Shown here: in pieces, positions 25,199 to 34,992 of the stretch
How the letters are laid out: the number at the start of each line of letters is the position of its first letter
Position numbering within the stretch: position 1 is the first letter of the stretch
NCBI RefSeq assembly: GCF_900637185.1
Contig: NZ_LR134352.1
Location: forward strand, 5,384,001 to 5,448,000
Reading direction: 5' to 3'
Length of the DNA: 64,000 nucleotides
DNA from: Nocardia asteroides
GTDB lineage: Bacteria > Actinomycetota > Actinomycetes > Mycobacteriales > Mycobacteriaceae
Notes under the pieces: model-generated
The model's input: only the letters and a program-made list of their open reading frames with translations
Database searches by the model: none
What the model was told of the DNA's origin: nothing
Position numbers and translations under genes: made by a program

Positions 25199-26557
25199 CT
25201 AGTCGACGCGGGAAGACAGCGACGCGGCGATCCGCTCGGCCGCGGCGCTACCGGAGGCCACGCAGGCCGGGACGCCGACGCCGTGCAGATAGGCGCCGGC
25301 CACCGCGAGCCCGTCGAGTTCGGCGACGGCCGCCTCGATGGTGGCGACGCGTTCGGTGTGGCCGGGGGCGTACTGGGGCAGGCCGCCGGGCCAGCGCTGG
25401 ACCACGGCCTGGATCGGGGCGATGTCGGCGCCGGTGACCGTGCTCAGGTCCGCGATCGCCGCGGCCACCAGTTCCTCGTCCGGCCACGCCAGCGGCGCTT
25501 CGTCCCCGAACCGGCCGAAGGAGGCGCGCACCAGCGCGACCTCGCGGGCGCCCAGGTGCGGCCACTTCCGGCTGGACAGCGTGAAAGCCTTGGCGCGCAA
25601 GGGTTCCCCGGTGGCGACCAGGATCCCCGAGTTGTCCGGCAAGCCGGTCTCCAGGGGCAGCGCCATGGCGACCAGCGCGGAGGAGGACAGCTCGATGCCG
25701 GCGGCGGCCGCGGCCGCGCCGGGGTTGACGTAGTGCAGCAGGCGGGCGGTGACGGGCGCCGGGGTGGCCAGCACGACGGCGTCGACGAGGCCGACCGGAT
25801 CGACCACCCACCCGCGCGGCGCGGCGGCCACCCTGGTGGCCGCGAGGGTGGTGACCAGGCGCGCGTCCGCGGCCGCGGTGAGCGCGGCGAGCAGGGCGCC
25901 GTAGCCGTCGCGCAGTCCGCCGAAGACCGGCGCGGTGCTCGGCGGCGGGAGCGCCTCGCGGACGGCCTCGGTGAGGCTGCGGGCGCCGCGGTCGAGGGCG
26001 GCGGCGAGGGTGGGCAGCGCGGCACGCACGCCGATGGAGGCGCTGGTGCCCGCGTAGACGCCACCCAGCAGCGGGTCGACGCTGCGCTGCACCACCTGCG
26101 CGCCGAAGCGGTCGGCGACGAGGCTGTGCACGTCCACGTCGGCGCCCGGCGTCCAGTCGAGCGGGCGTTGCGGCTCGGCCGCGACCTGCGCCAGGGTGGC
26201 GTCGTCGACGAGCCCGCGCAGGGATTCCGCGTCGGACGGAACGCCCATCAGCGTGCGCCCGGGCAGCGGATGGGCCGAGCCCCCTGCCCACACCAGCGGA
26301 CGCTTGCCCGCCGGGCGGACGAGCTGGTCGGCGATGCCGAGCTCGGTCATCAGCTCCAGCACTTCGGGCCTGCGCCCGACGAACGCCTCGGCGCCGAGAT
26401 CCAGTGGCTCCCCGGCCAATTCACCGGTGTGCAGCACCCCGCCGACGCGAGCGCCCTGCTCGAGCACCACGATGTCGGCCTCGGCTCCCAGCCGCCGCCG
26501 CAACCGGTACGCCGCGACGAGCCCGCTGATGCCACCACCGATAATCGCGATCCGCAT
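25199..26557 (-). CDS. hemY: Coproporphyrinogen III/protoporphyrinogen oxidase
   Basis: A 452-residue FAD enzyme of the HemY/CgoX family, which in Gram-positive bacteria oxidises coproporphyrinogen III to coproporphyrin III. The dinucleotide motif IIGGGISGLVAAY starts at residue 4, followed by VLEQGARVGG, with a C-terminal LAVAGAYLHGVGVPAC. ATG at 26557 places the glycine motif right at the N-terminus, as expected; a longer reading to 26689 adds an unlikely Arg/Pro-rich lead. It is second in the hemE-hemY run, equivalent to M. tuberculosis Rv2677c. Confidence 0.93.
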   Translation of the reverse strand: MRIAIIGGGISGLVAAYRLRRRLGAEADIVVLEQGARVGGVLHTGELAGEPLDLGAEAFVGRRPEVLELMTELGIADQLVRPAGKRPLVWAGGSAHPLPGRTLMGVPSDAESLRGLVDDATLAQVAAEPQRPLDWTPGADVDVHSLVADRFGAQVVQRSVDPLLGGVYAGTSASIGVRAALPTLAAALDRGARSLTEAVREALPPPSTAPVFGGLRDGYGALLAALTAAADARLVTTLAATRVAAAPRGWVVDPVGLVDAVVLATPAPVTARLLHYVNPGAAAAAAGIELSSSALVAMALPLETGLPDNSGILVATGEPLRAKAFTLSSRKWPHLGAREVALVRASFGRFGDEAPLAWPDEELVAAAIADLSTVTGADIAPIQAVVQRWPGGLPQYAPGHTERVATIEAAVAELDGLAVAGAYLHGVGVPACVASGSAAAERIAASLSSRVD

Positions 26558-26749
26558 GCCTCGACCGTAGTCGTGCGCGGGCGCCGGCCGAGCACACGTC
26601 CTCGGCAGTGTCATCCGGATCACGGCACCGCGCCCGGGTTCCGCCGACAGCGCCAGGACCGCGGATCGGATTCCACCCGGATCGGCCACGGCATCGGCGC
26701 CACGCCCGGCGCTCCGGGCGGGGTCACCGCCTCGGCATGGTCTGAGGCG

Positions 26750-27805
26750 CTAGAGCGAGTGCACCAGCTCCACCAGCGCGGTGAGCACGCCGGGGTCGGT
26801 GTCGGGTTGCACACCGTGGCCCAGGTTGAAGATGTGGCCGGTGGCGCCGAGGGTGATCGCCTCGTCGGCCTCGGCCAGGATCCGCCGGGTCTCGGCCTCG
26901 ACCGCGTCGAAACCGGCGAACAGGATGGCCGGGTCCAGGTTGCCCTGCAGGCCCTTGCCCGCGCCGACACGGCGCACGGCCTCGGTGAGCGGCACCCGCC
27001 AGTCCACGCCGACCACGTCCGCGCCCGCCTCGCCCATCGCGCCGAGCAGTTCCCCGGTGCCGACACCGAAGTGGATGCGCGGCACGCCCGCGGCGGCGAC
27101 CTCGGCGAACACCCGTTCCGAGTGCGGCAGCACGAACTCGCGATAGTCGGCCAGCGACAGCGCGCCCGCCCACGAGTCGAACAGCTGCACCGCGTCGACG
27201 CCGGCGGCCAGCTGGGCCTGCAGGAAGGCGATGGTGATGTCGGTGAGCGAGCCGAGCAGGGCGTGCCAGGTCTTCGGATCGGCGTGCATCATCGCCTTGG
27301 TGCGCTCGTGATGCTTGCTCGGTCCGCCCTCGACCAGGTAGGAGGCCAGGGTGAACGGCGCGCCCGCGAACCCGATGAGCGGGGTGTCGCCGAGCGCGTC
27401 GGTGAGCAGGCGCACGCCTTCGGCGACCGCGCCGACTTCCTCTGGCCGCAGTCGCGGCAGCGCGCGCACGTCGGCCTCGGTCCGCACCGGCGACGCGACG
27501 ACCGGGCCGACACCGGCCACGATGTCGAGGTCGATGCCCGCCGCCTTGAGCGGAACGACGATGTCGGAGAACAGGATTGCCGCGTCGACGCCGTGGCGGC
27601 GGATCGGCTGCATGGTGATCTCGCAGACCAGCTCCGGGTCGAAGCACGACTCGAGCATGCCGATGCCCTTGCGCAGCTCCCGGTACTCCGGCAGCGAACG
27701 GCCAGCTTGACGCATGAACCACACGGGACGCCTGCTGGGCGTCGCGCCGGTGGCGGCGGCCAGGAAGGGGGCATCGGTCAACCGGCGGCGGGTGTATGTG
27801 CTCAT
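26750..27805 (-). CDS. hemE: Uroporphyrinogen decarboxylase
   Basis: A 351-residue enzyme that removes four carboxyl groups from uroporphyrinogen III to give coproporphyrinogen III. The signature [17 protein letters not shown] lies at about 27-43, with further family stretches [32 protein letters not shown] and [11 protein letters not shown]. Length is normal. ATG at 27805 is used; the overlapping GTG at 27808 is possible. It heads the minus-strand heme genes, about 190 bp before hemY, and diverges from the DUF3000 gene. Confidence 0.96.
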   Translation of the reverse strand: MSTYTRRRLTDAPFLAAATGATPSRRPVWFMRQAGRSLPEYRELRKGIGMLESCFDPELVCEITMQPIRRHGVDAAILFSDIVVPLKAAGIDLDIVAGVGPVVASPVRTEADVRALPRLRPEEVGAVAEGVRLLTDALGDTPLIGFAGAPFTLASYLVEGGPSKHHERTKAMMHADPKTWHALLGSLTDITIAFLQAQLAAGVDAVQLFDSWAGALSLADYREFVLPHSERVFAEVAAAGVPRIHFGVGTGELLGAMGEAGADVVGVDWRVPLTEAVRRVGAGKGLQGNLDPAILFAGFDAVEAETRRILAEADEAITLGATGHIFNLGHGVQPDTDPGVLTALVELVHSL

Positions 27806-27979
27806 CACCGCTCATCCTAGGCGGCGGACGCGGCGGACCCGTCTCCCGCCGCCGTTCGTCGCACATCGCGCATCACGCGTACGCCGAGAATGCGCGCTGC
27901 GCAACGCCGCCCGCACCGCGACGCGGTTGGCGGCGCGCCTCCGACGGCGCCGCGGGGCGACGGTCTACCGTTGCTCCTC

Positions 27980-28618
27980 GTGACACCGCTCGACATCCGC
28001 GACGGCGCCGCACCGACCGGGGGAACGCCCCGCGAGCCTGCTTCTTTCCGGGCGGCGGTCGATGCGATGGGCACCGCAACCGTGCACCCCCGAATCGAGC
28101 TGGCGCCTATCCGGCCCCCGCAACGATTGGCGCCGTTCTCCTATGCCCTGGGAGCGGAGGTCACCCACCCCGACAGCGCGATGGTGCCCATCGACTCCGA
28201 GGGCGACGCGTTCGGCAGGCTGATTCTGCTGCACGACCCCGAGGGCGACGAGGCCTGGCACGGCGTGTTCCGGCTGGTCGCCTATATCCAGGCCGACATC
28301 GACGCCGCGCTCGCCGCCGACCCGCTGCTGCCCGAGGTGGCGTGGAGCTGGCTGGTGGACTCGCTGGAGTCGCGCGGGGAGCCGTTCACCGCCCTCGGTG
28401 GCACCGTCACCGCCACCAGTTCGGTGCGCTACGGCGACATCGCCGGACCGCCGCGGGCCCATCAGCTGGAGCTGCGCGCGTCCTGGACGGCGATGAACAC
28501 CGAGATGCGCCGGCATGTGGAGGCGTTCTGCGAGGTACTGGCCTTCGCCGCCGGGTTGCCGCCCGCGGGGATCACCCATTTGCGACCGGAGTCGTATACC
28601 CGCACCGATCGCCCTTGA
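27980..28618 (+). CDS. DUF3000 family protein (Rv2680-like)
   Basis: A 212-residue actinobacterial protein of unknown function. Conserved-looking stretches include LAPFSYALGAEV, FGRLILLHDPEGD, WLVDSLESRGEPF, GGTVTATSSVRYGD and ASWT near the C-terminus. No membrane segment or known active site is visible. It is always near hemE and an RNase D-like gene in relatives, as here, with 22 bp between it and the nuclease gene. GTG at 27980 gives the shortest plausible N-terminus; upstream in-frame sequence is Arg-rich and not convincing. Confidence 0.85.
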   Translation: MTPLDIRDGAAPTGGTPREPASFRAAVDAMGTATVHPRIELAPIRPPQRLAPFSYALGAEVTHPDSAMVPIDSEGDAFGRLILLHDPEGDEAWHGVFRLVAYIQADIDAALAADPLLPEVAWSWLVDSLESRGEPFTALGGTVTATSSVRYGDIAGPPRAHQLELRASWTAMNTEMRRHVEAFCEVLAFAAGLPPAGITHLRPESYTRTDRP

Positions 28619-28640
28619 TCGCCACGTAGAGTTCACGTTT

Positions 28641-29891
28641 ATGCCGGTCGCCGAGGAACCAACCGCAGCAGAGCCCCTGCTCGCCCCCGCCGAGGGGGTT
28701 CCGCCAGTGCTGGCGACCGCCGCGGAGGTCGCCGCGGCGGCGGCCGCGCTCGCCGCGGGCAGCGGTCCCTTGGCGGTCGACGCCGAGCGCGCGTCCGGTT
28801 TCCGCTACTCGGCCCGGGCCTATCTGATCCAGCTGCGCCGCGCGGGCGCGGGTTCCTTCCTGATCGACCCGATCCCGGTCACCGACGCGCTGACCCCGCT
28901 GGCCGAGGCCATCAACGGCCTGGAATGGGTGCTGCACTCCGCCGACCAGGATCTGCCCGGTCTGGCCGAGCTGGGCCTGCGGCCCGCCCGCCTGTTCGAC
29001 ACCGAGCTGGGCGGCCGGATCGCCGGGTACGAGCGGGTGGGTCTGGCCGCGATGGTGGAGAACCTGCTCGGCCGCTCGCTGCGCAAGGGCCACGGTGCCG
29101 CCGACTGGTCGACCCGGCCGCTGCCCGACGAATGGCTCAACTACGCGGCCCTCGACGTGGAACTGCTGCTGGAGCTGCGCGCGGCCGTCGCCGCCGACCT
29201 GGCCGAGCAGGGCAAGATCGAATGGGCCGCAGAGGAATTCGAGCACGTCCGCACGATGGAGCCGGCCGCGCCCAAGGCCGACCGGTGGCGGCGCACCTCC
29301 GGCATCCACACGCTGCGCCGGGCCAGGCAGCTGGCGATCGTGCGGGAACTGTGGACCACCCGCGACGGCCTCGCCCGCGCCCGGGACGTGGCGCCCGCCC
29401 GGATCCTGCCCGATTCGGCCATCGTCGCCGCCGCGACCGCCGAACCGCGCAGCATCGCCCAGCTGCGCACCCTGCCGGTGTTCGGCGGGCCGCGGCAGCG
29501 CCGCTACTCCCGCGACTGGCTCGGCGCCGTGGAACGCGGCCGCACCCTGCCCGACAAGGAGCTGCCGCCGCTCACCCTGCCGTTCGACGGTCCGCCGCCG
29601 GTGAACCGCTGGGAGCGGCGTGACCCGGCCGCCGCGGCCCGGCTGTCCACCGCGCGCAGCGCCATGGGGGAACTGTCCACCGAGTACGCCATCCCGGTCG
29701 AGAACCTGCTCTCCCCCGACCTGGTGCGGCGCCTGTGCTGGGACGGCCTGCCCGACTACACCAACGTGGGCGAGCCCGACGAGCTGTCGGCCACGATCGA
29801 GGCCTTCCTGCTGGCCGGCGGGGCGCGGCCCTGGCAACGTCATCTCGCGGTGCCCGCGCTCACCAAGGCACTCACCCCGGCCGACAAGTAG
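28641..29891 (+). CDS. RNase D-like 3'-5' exonuclease
   Basis: A 416-residue exonuclease of the DEDD-y class with an HRDC domain, expected to trim the 3' ends of structured RNAs such as tRNA precursors. Acidic metal ligands are Asp47 and Glu49 (VDAERASG), Asp104 (SADQDLPGL), and Tyr168/Asp172 (YAALDVELL). The HRDC helices lie at about 215-290 (RRARQLAIVRELWTTRDGLAR). A further C-terminal region of about 120 residues is common in actinobacterial members (Rv2681). ATG at 28641 follows the DUF3000 gene closely, so the two are probably cotranscribed. Confidence 0.9.
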   Translation: MPVAEEPTAAEPLLAPAEGVPPVLATAAEVAAAAAALAAGSGPLAVDAERASGFRYSARAYLIQLRRAGAGSFLIDPIPVTDALTPLAEAINGLEWVLHSADQDLPGLAELGLRPARLFDTELGGRIAGYERVGLAAMVENLLGRSLRKGHGAADWSTRPLPDEWLNYAALDVELLLELRAAVAADLAEQGKIEWAAEEFEHVRTMEPAAPKADRWRRTSGIHTLRRARQLAIVRELWTTRDGLARARDVAPARILPDSAIVAAATAEPRSIAQLRTLPVFGGPRQRRYSRDWLGAVERGRTLPDKELPPLTLPFDGPPPVNRWERRDPAAAARLSTARSAMGELSTEYAIPVENLLSPDLVRRLCWDGLPDYTNVGEPDELSATIEAFLLAGGARPWQRHLAVPALTKALTPADK

Positions 29892-29980
29892 ACCGCGACC
29901 TCACGACCGAAAACCGGTCGACCCGGCGATCTTTCCGACGCTAGCGTGGCGCTGCCCCGCCCCCGTCGAGAGGATCCGCC

Positions 29981-30820
29981 GTGTCCGAAGCCGAAGCCAT
30001 CGCCGCCAATCGTGCGAACTGGGACGATCGGGCCGACGTCCACGCGCGCTCGCGGATGTACGACGTCGAGGCCTTCCTGGCCGATCCGGCCGAGATCTCC
30101 ACGGTCGTCCGCAACGACCTCGCCGTCCTCGCACCGCATCTGCCGGACGCGGGTGTCGCGGGCCGGTCGCTGCTGCATCTGCAGTGCCACATCGGGACCG
30201 ACACGGTGTCGTGGGCACGGCTCGGCGCGGTCGACGTGCACGGGCTGGACCTGTCGCCGAACTCGCTGCGGCACGCCGCCCGTATCGCGGCGGCGGACGG
30301 GCGCGCGATCACCTGGGTGGAGGGCGACGCCCGGTTCGCCTCCTCGGTGCTCGACCGGCGCTTCGCAACCATCGTCACCAGCGCCGGGACCATCGTGTGG
30401 CTGCCGGAGCTGACCGCCTGGGCGCGATCGATCCACGACCTGCTCGAACCGGGCGGTGTGTTCCTCGTCCGCGACGACCATCCGATCCTGGGCGCGCTGG
30501 ACCACGAACCGTGGCAGCTCACCGACGACTACCTGGCCGGCGGCGGGGTACGCACCTACACCGATTCCGGCACCTACACCGAGGACTCGGCGGGGCTCAT
30601 CGCGCACACCACCAATCACGAATGGCGCCACGACCTGGGCGAGATCGTGGGTGCGCTGCTGGCGGCCGGGCTGGTGATCGAGGCGCTGCGGGAGCTGCCG
30701 TCCATGGACTGGCCCGCGTTCCCCGACTTGGTGCCGTGCGCCGAGGGCTGGACGCTGCCCGCCGGGAAGCCACGGATCCCGCTGAACTTCGCGGTCGTCG
30801 CCCGCCGTCCCCGGTCGTGA
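29981..30820 (+). CDS. Class I SAM-dependent methyltransferase
   Basis: A 279-residue methyltransferase with motif I LLHLQCHIGTDTVSWARLGA at about 64-83 and the acidic end of beta-2 in HGLDLSPNSL. The AdoMet fold spans about 60-170, and the rest is a substrate-side extension with GGVRTYTDSGTY. It resembles small-molecule or lipid methyltransferases; the substrate is unknown. GTG at 29981 has GAGAGGA about 7 bases upstream. It stands between RNase D and dxs, where the mycobacterial order has no such gene, so it is a local insertion. Confidence 0.85.
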   Translation: MSEAEAIAANRANWDDRADVHARSRMYDVEAFLADPAEISTVVRNDLAVLAPHLPDAGVAGRSLLHLQCHIGTDTVSWARLGAVDVHGLDLSPNSLRHAARIAAADGRAITWVEGDARFASSVLDRRFATIVTSAGTIVWLPELTAWARSIHDLLEPGGVFLVRDDHPILGALDHEPWQLTDDYLAGGGVRTYTDSGTYTEDSAGLIAHTTNHEWRHDLGEIVGALLAAGLVIEALRELPSMDWPAFPDLVPCAEGWTLPAGKPRIPLNFAVVARRPRS

Positions 30821-30825
30821 ACGCG

Positions 30826-30857
30826 CCGCGCGCCCGGTGCCGGCACCGGGCGCGCGG
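30826..30857. terminator. Perfect 32-bp palindrome between convergent genes
   Basis: CCGCGCGCCCGGTGCC at 30826-30841 is followed at once by its exact reverse complement at 30842-30857. It sits between the stops of the methyltransferase and dxs, so a bidirectional terminator is the simplest reading. There is no T-run on either side. Confidence 0.5.
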
Positions 30858-30883
30858 CCGCTCGTGTGCTGCTGTGCCCGCGC

Positions 30884-32782
30884 TCAGCGCGACTGCAGCC
30901 AGCCGCCGATGCGCTGGGCGATCGCGTCGGGCGTGAGACCCAGGTCGTCGAGGATCTCGTTGCGGGAGGCGTGGTCCAGGAACTGCTGGGGCACACCGAG
31001 ATCGCGGGTCGGCACGTCCAGACCGGCGTCGCGCAGGCGCGCCGAGAGCGTGGACCCGATACCGCCGTGCAGGCCGCCGTCCTCGACCGTGACGACGAGC
31101 CGGTAGTTCTCGGCCATCTTGACCAGCGTGTCCGACACCGGGATCACCCAGCGCGGATCGACGACGGTGACCGAGATGCCCTGGGGCTCCAGCAGTTCGG
31201 CGACCCGCATGGCCGTCTCGGCGAACGGGCCGACCGCGACGAGCAGCACATCGCCGTGCTGGGCCTGTGCCGAACCCGCGCCGGGCACCGCCAGGCGCAG
31301 CACGTCGACACCGTCGAGGCGTTCCACCGCGGTGATGTCCTCGGCGACGCTGCCCTTCGGGAAGCGCAGCACCGTGGGACCGTCGGAGATCGCCAGCGCC
31401 TCGGCCAGTTCCTCGCGCAGGGTGGCGCCGTCCCGCGGGGCCGCGACCCGGATGCCGGGGATGATGCCCAGCAGCGAGAAGTCCCACATGCCGTTGTGGC
31501 TGGCACCGTCGGGGCCGGTGATGCCCGCGCGGTCCAGGACCACGGTGACCGGCTGCTTCAGCAGCGCCACATCCATCAGCAGCTGGTCGAAGGCGCGGTT
31601 GAGGAAGGTCGAATAGATCGCCACCACGGGGTGCATGCCGCCCAGCGCGAGACCGGCGGCCGAGGCCATCGCGTGCTGCTCGGCGATGCCGACGTCGAAC
31701 ATCCGCGCCGGGAACCGCTCGCCGAAGGCGGCCAGCCCGGTGGGCCCCGGCATGGCGGCGGTGATGGCCACGACGTCGTCGCGGCGCTCCGCGTGCTCGA
31801 TCAGTTCCTCGGAGAACACCGCGGTCCAGCCCTTGGCCTTCTTGCCCGCGAGCGGGCGGCCGGTGAGCGGGTCGATCGGGTCGCAGGCGTGCATCTGGTC
31901 GGCCACGTGGTTCTCGGCGTGCTCGTAGCCGTTGCCCTTGCGGGTCACCACGTGCACCACGACCGGACCGCCGAAGTCCTTGGCGCGGCGCATGGCCGCC
32001 TCGAGCGCGACGAGGTCGTGCCCGTCGACCGGGCCGACGTACTTCATGCCCAGATCGCCGAACAGTTCCTGCGGGCTCACCGCGTCCTTGATCCCGGCCT
32101 TGAGCGCGTGGACCATCGAATACGCCGAATCCCCCACGGCGGGAATGCTCTTGAGGATGCGCTTGCCCGCGTCGAGGGCGTGCTCGTAGGCGGGCTGGGT
32201 GCGCAACGCGGTCAGCCGGTCGGCGAGACCACCGATGGTCGGCGCGTAGGAGCGGCCGTTGTCGTTGACCACGACCACCACCGGGCGATCGGGCGCGCCC
32301 GCGATGTTGTTGAGCGCCTCCCAGCACATGCCGCCGGTGAGCGCGCCGTCCCCGACGACCGCCACCACGGTGCGGTTCTGCTCGGTCAGCGCGAACGCCT
32401 TGGCCAGGCCGTCGGCGTAGGACAGCGCGGCCGAGGCGTGCGAGGACTCCACCCAGTCGTGCTCGCTCTCGGCGCGGCTCGGGTAGCCCGACAGTCCGTC
32501 GCGCATGCGCAGCGAGTCGAACCGGTCCTTGCGGCCGGTGAGGATCTTGTGCACGTAAGCCTGATGGCCGGTGTCGAAGATCAGCGGATCGGCCGGGGAG
32601 TCGAAGATCCGGTGTAGCGCGATGGTCAGCTCGACCACGCCTAGGTTGGGACCGAGGTGCCCTCCGGTGGCGGCGACCTTCTGCACCAGGAACTCGCGGA
32701 TCTCGTCCGCCAGGTCCCGCAGTTGCGGCACGCTCAGCCGGCGCAGATCTTCGGGTGAATCCACCCGCGACAGCACTCCCAC
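30884..32782 (-). CDS. dxs: 1-deoxy-D-xylulose-5-phosphate synthase
   Basis: A 632-residue thiamine-diphosphate enzyme that condenses pyruvate and glyceraldehyde 3-phosphate, the first step of the methylerythritol route to isoprenoids such as decaprenyl phosphate. Key stretches are [26 protein letters not shown], the thiamine motif [16 protein letters not shown], the glutamate region VGIAEQHA and [13 protein letters not shown] at 32782 is chosen because GGAGGGAG lies about 8 bases upstream and it matches the family N-terminus; the open frame extends farther without conservation. It corresponds to Rv2682c and supplies precursor for the lipid carriers used by mraY and aftC products. Confidence 0.96.
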   Translation of the reverse strand: MGVLSRVDSPEDLRRLSVPQLRDLADEIREFLVQKVAATGGHLGPNLGVVELTIALHRIFDSPADPLIFDTGHQAYVHKILTGRKDRFDSLRMRDGLSGYPSRAESEHDWVESSHASAALSYADGLAKAFALTEQNRTVVAVVGDGALTGGMCWEALNNIAGAPDRPVVVVVNDNGRSYAPTIGGLADRLTALRTQPAYEHALDAGKRILKSIPAVGDSAYSMVHALKAGIKDAVSPQELFGDLGMKYVGPVDGHDLVALEAAMRRAKDFGGPVVVHVVTRKGNGYEHAENHVADQMHACDPIDPLTGRPLAGKKAKGWTAVFSEELIEHAERRDDVVAITAAMPGPTGLAAFGERFPARMFDVGIAEQHAMASAAGLALGGMHPVVAIYSTFLNRAFDQLLMDVALLKQPVTVVLDRAGITGPDGASHNGMWDFSLLGIIPGIRVAAPRDGATLREELAEALAISDGPTVLRFPKGSVAEDITAVERLDGVDVLRLAVPGAGSAQAQHGDVLLVAVGPFAETAMRVAELLEPQGISVTVVDPRWVIPVSDTLVKMAENYRLVVTVEDGGLHGGIGSTLSARLRDAGLDVPTRDLGVPQQFLDHASRNEILDDLGLTPDAIAQRIGGWLQSR

Positions 32783-33056
32783 CTGAACTCGCTCCCTCCG
32801 GACTACTGTGTGATCCGCCCAGTGTATTTGGCCGTGCGAGCGGCTCCGGCCCGCGGCCCCTTCCGGGCGCCTCCCGCCGGGGTACCCGACGTCCGCCGAC
32901 GATACGCGTGCCACGCCGCGTGAACAGGGCACCCGGCCGCGGACGCACGGCCCACGGACGCGCGAGGACCGCGCAGAGCCCGTCGACCTGCTGTGAGGAC
33001 TATCTCCCCCGCGCGCCCCACCGGGGCAGATCCCGGCGGCGACCTACAGTGACGCT

Positions 33057-34919
33057 GTGGCCGAACCCGACGGTGTTGCGCGCACGATCGACCCCGGTGT
33101 GGTGGCAGGCATGCTGGACGAGGTGTACGCGGCCTGCCGCGCCGACACCTCCGGCGCGCCCGCCGACTACATCCCCGAGCTGGCCGCGGTCGAGCCGGAC
33201 GCGTTCGGCCTGTGCCTGGCCACCGCCGACGGCCTGATCTACCAGGTCGGCGACACCGAGGCCGGCTTCACCATCCAGTCGATCTCCAAGCCGTTCACCT
33301 ACGCGCTGGCACTGGCCGACCGCGGCCTGGACGGGGTGGCCGCGCACATCGACGTGGAGCCGTCGGGCGAGCCGTTCAACGAGATCAGCCTCCAGCCGGA
33401 CACCCAGCGTCCGAGCAATCCGATGATCAACTCCGGCGCCATCACCGCGGCCTCGCTGATCACCGGCCGCGACACCACCGACAAGTTCGAGCGGGTGCGC
33501 CGCTGCTACTCCCGCTTCGCGGGCCGGGAACTGACCATGGACGAGGCCGTCTACCGGTCCGAGGCGCGCACCGGCTTCCGCAATCGCGCCATCGGGTACA
33601 TGCTGCGCTCGGTCGGCATCATCGACGTCGACCCCGACGACGCGGTGGACCGCTATTTCCGGCAGTGCTCGATCGAGGTGACCTGCGCCGATCTGGCCGT
33701 GATGGCGGCGACGCTGGCCGACAACGGCGTGAACCCGAAGACCAGGGAACGCGCGCTGTCCACCGCGCTGACCGAACGGGTGCTCAGCGTGATGACGACC
33801 TGCGGCATGTACAACGCCGCGGGCGACTGGGTGACCACCGTCGGCCTGCCCGCCAAGAGCGGGGTCGGCGGCGGCATCATCGCCGTGCTGCCCGGCCAGC
33901 TGGGGATCTCGGTGTACTCCCCGCGCCTGGACGCCCACGGCAACAGCGTGCGCGGCGTCGCGGCCTGCCGGGAACTGTCGCGACGGCTGGAGCTGCACTT
34001 CTGTCATGTCACCCGGGCCGCGCGCACCGCCATCCGCGCCGACTACTCGGTGGCGCAGGTGCCCTCGCGGCTACGCCGCTCCCCCGAGGACGCCGAGGCG
34101 CTGGCCGCCCACGGCGACCGCGCCTGGGTCTACGAACTGCACGGCGACCTGCTCTTCGCCGGCGCCGAACGGGCGGTGCGGGCCATCGAGACCCGGGTCG
34201 GGGAACTCGACGCGCTCGTCATCGACCTGCGCCGGGTCGGCGAGGTGAGCGCGGTGGCGCGGGAGATGTTCACGGCGCTGCAGGCCGAGCTCGTGCGGCG
34301 GGGCAGCCGGGTCGCCCTGGTCGACCCCGAAGCCCGGCTCGGCCACGAATCGTCGAGCCTGGACCCCGACGACCCGCGTGGGCGGGTGTTCGTCGACCGC
34401 GACACCGCGACCGAATGGTGCGAGGACATCGTCCTGCACCGGCACCGGCCACCCGGCGACGGCGACCGCGCCTCGCTCACGCTGGAGGAGCATCCGCTGA
34501 TGGCCGGGCTGGCCCCCGACGACCGGGCCCGGCTCGCCGCCGACTTCGAGCCGCGGACCTTCGCGCGCGGGGAACGCATCGCCGAGCGGGGCGGGTCGCG
34601 GTCGGGCCTGTATCTGATCCTGGCCGGACGGGTGCGGATGACCTTTACCGGCACCGACGGCCGCGTGCACCGGCTGGTGACGCTGTCGGTCGGGATGTCG
34701 TTCGGGGAGATCCCGATGCTGCTCGGCGAACCGTTCATGAACGAGATCGTCGCCGAGACGCCGGTGCGGGCGGCGGTGCTGCCGCCCGCGGTCTTCGACC
34801 ACCTCACCGAGGCGTATCCGCAGCTGAAACTGGCGCTGCTGCAACGGCTCGCCGCCAGCGCCTACGCGCAGATCGACGCCACCATCCGGACCATCTCGGG
34901 CAACGCGAGCAACTACTGA
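33057..34919 (+). CDS. glsA: Glutaminase A fused to STAS and cyclic-nucleotide-binding domains
   Basis: A 620-residue three-part protein. Residues about 10-315 are a serine-dependent glutaminase turning glutamine into glutamate and ammonia, with the SXXK pair Ser75-Lys78 (SISK) and NPMINSGAI. Residues about 340-455 form a STAS fold (VYELHGDLLFAGAERAVRAI, VIDLRRV). Residues about 475-600 are a CRP-like nucleotide-binding fold (ERGGSRSGLYLILAGRVRM, MSFGEIPMLLG). The GEIPML phosphate-cassette region is only partly canonical, lacking the usual Arg after GE. This suggests activity gated by a small nucleotide or partner. The GTG start at 33057 has no strong binding site. Confidence 0.9.
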   Translation: MAEPDGVARTIDPGVVAGMLDEVYAACRADTSGAPADYIPELAAVEPDAFGLCLATADGLIYQVGDTEAGFTIQSISKPFTYALALADRGLDGVAAHIDVEPSGEPFNEISLQPDTQRPSNPMINSGAITAASLITGRDTTDKFERVRRCYSRFAGRELTMDEAVYRSEARTGFRNRAIGYMLRSVGIIDVDPDDAVDRYFRQCSIEVTCADLAVMAATLADNGVNPKTRERALSTALTERVLSVMTTCGMYNAAGDWVTTVGLPAKSGVGGGIIAVLPGQLGISVYSPRLDAHGNSVRGVAACRELSRRLELHFCHVTRAARTAIRADYSVAQVPSRLRRSPEDAEALAAHGDRAWVYELHGDLLFAGAERAVRAIETRVGELDALVIDLRRVGEVSAVAREMFTALQAELVRRGSRVALVDPEARLGHESSSLDPDDPRGRVFVDRDTATEWCEDIVLHRHRPPGDGDRASLTLEEHPLMAGLAPDDRARLAADFEPRTFARGERIAERGGSRSGLYLILAGRVRMTFTGTDGRVHRLVTLSVGMSFGEIPMLLGEPFMNEIVAETPVRAAVLPPAVFDHLTEAYPQLKLALLQRLAASAYAQIDATIRTISGNASNY

Positions 34920-34992
34920 CCGTCGCGGCGGAACTCGGGCCCGCCGCGAGACGTTGGGCAGCACAGCATCGGACGACCGACAGGAGAACGCG

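Noticed and set aside
29904..29920. Small CGACC/GGTCG hairpin after RNase D
   Set aside because: The stem is only 5 bp and lies 60 bp before the next gene on the same strand, too weak to call a terminator.
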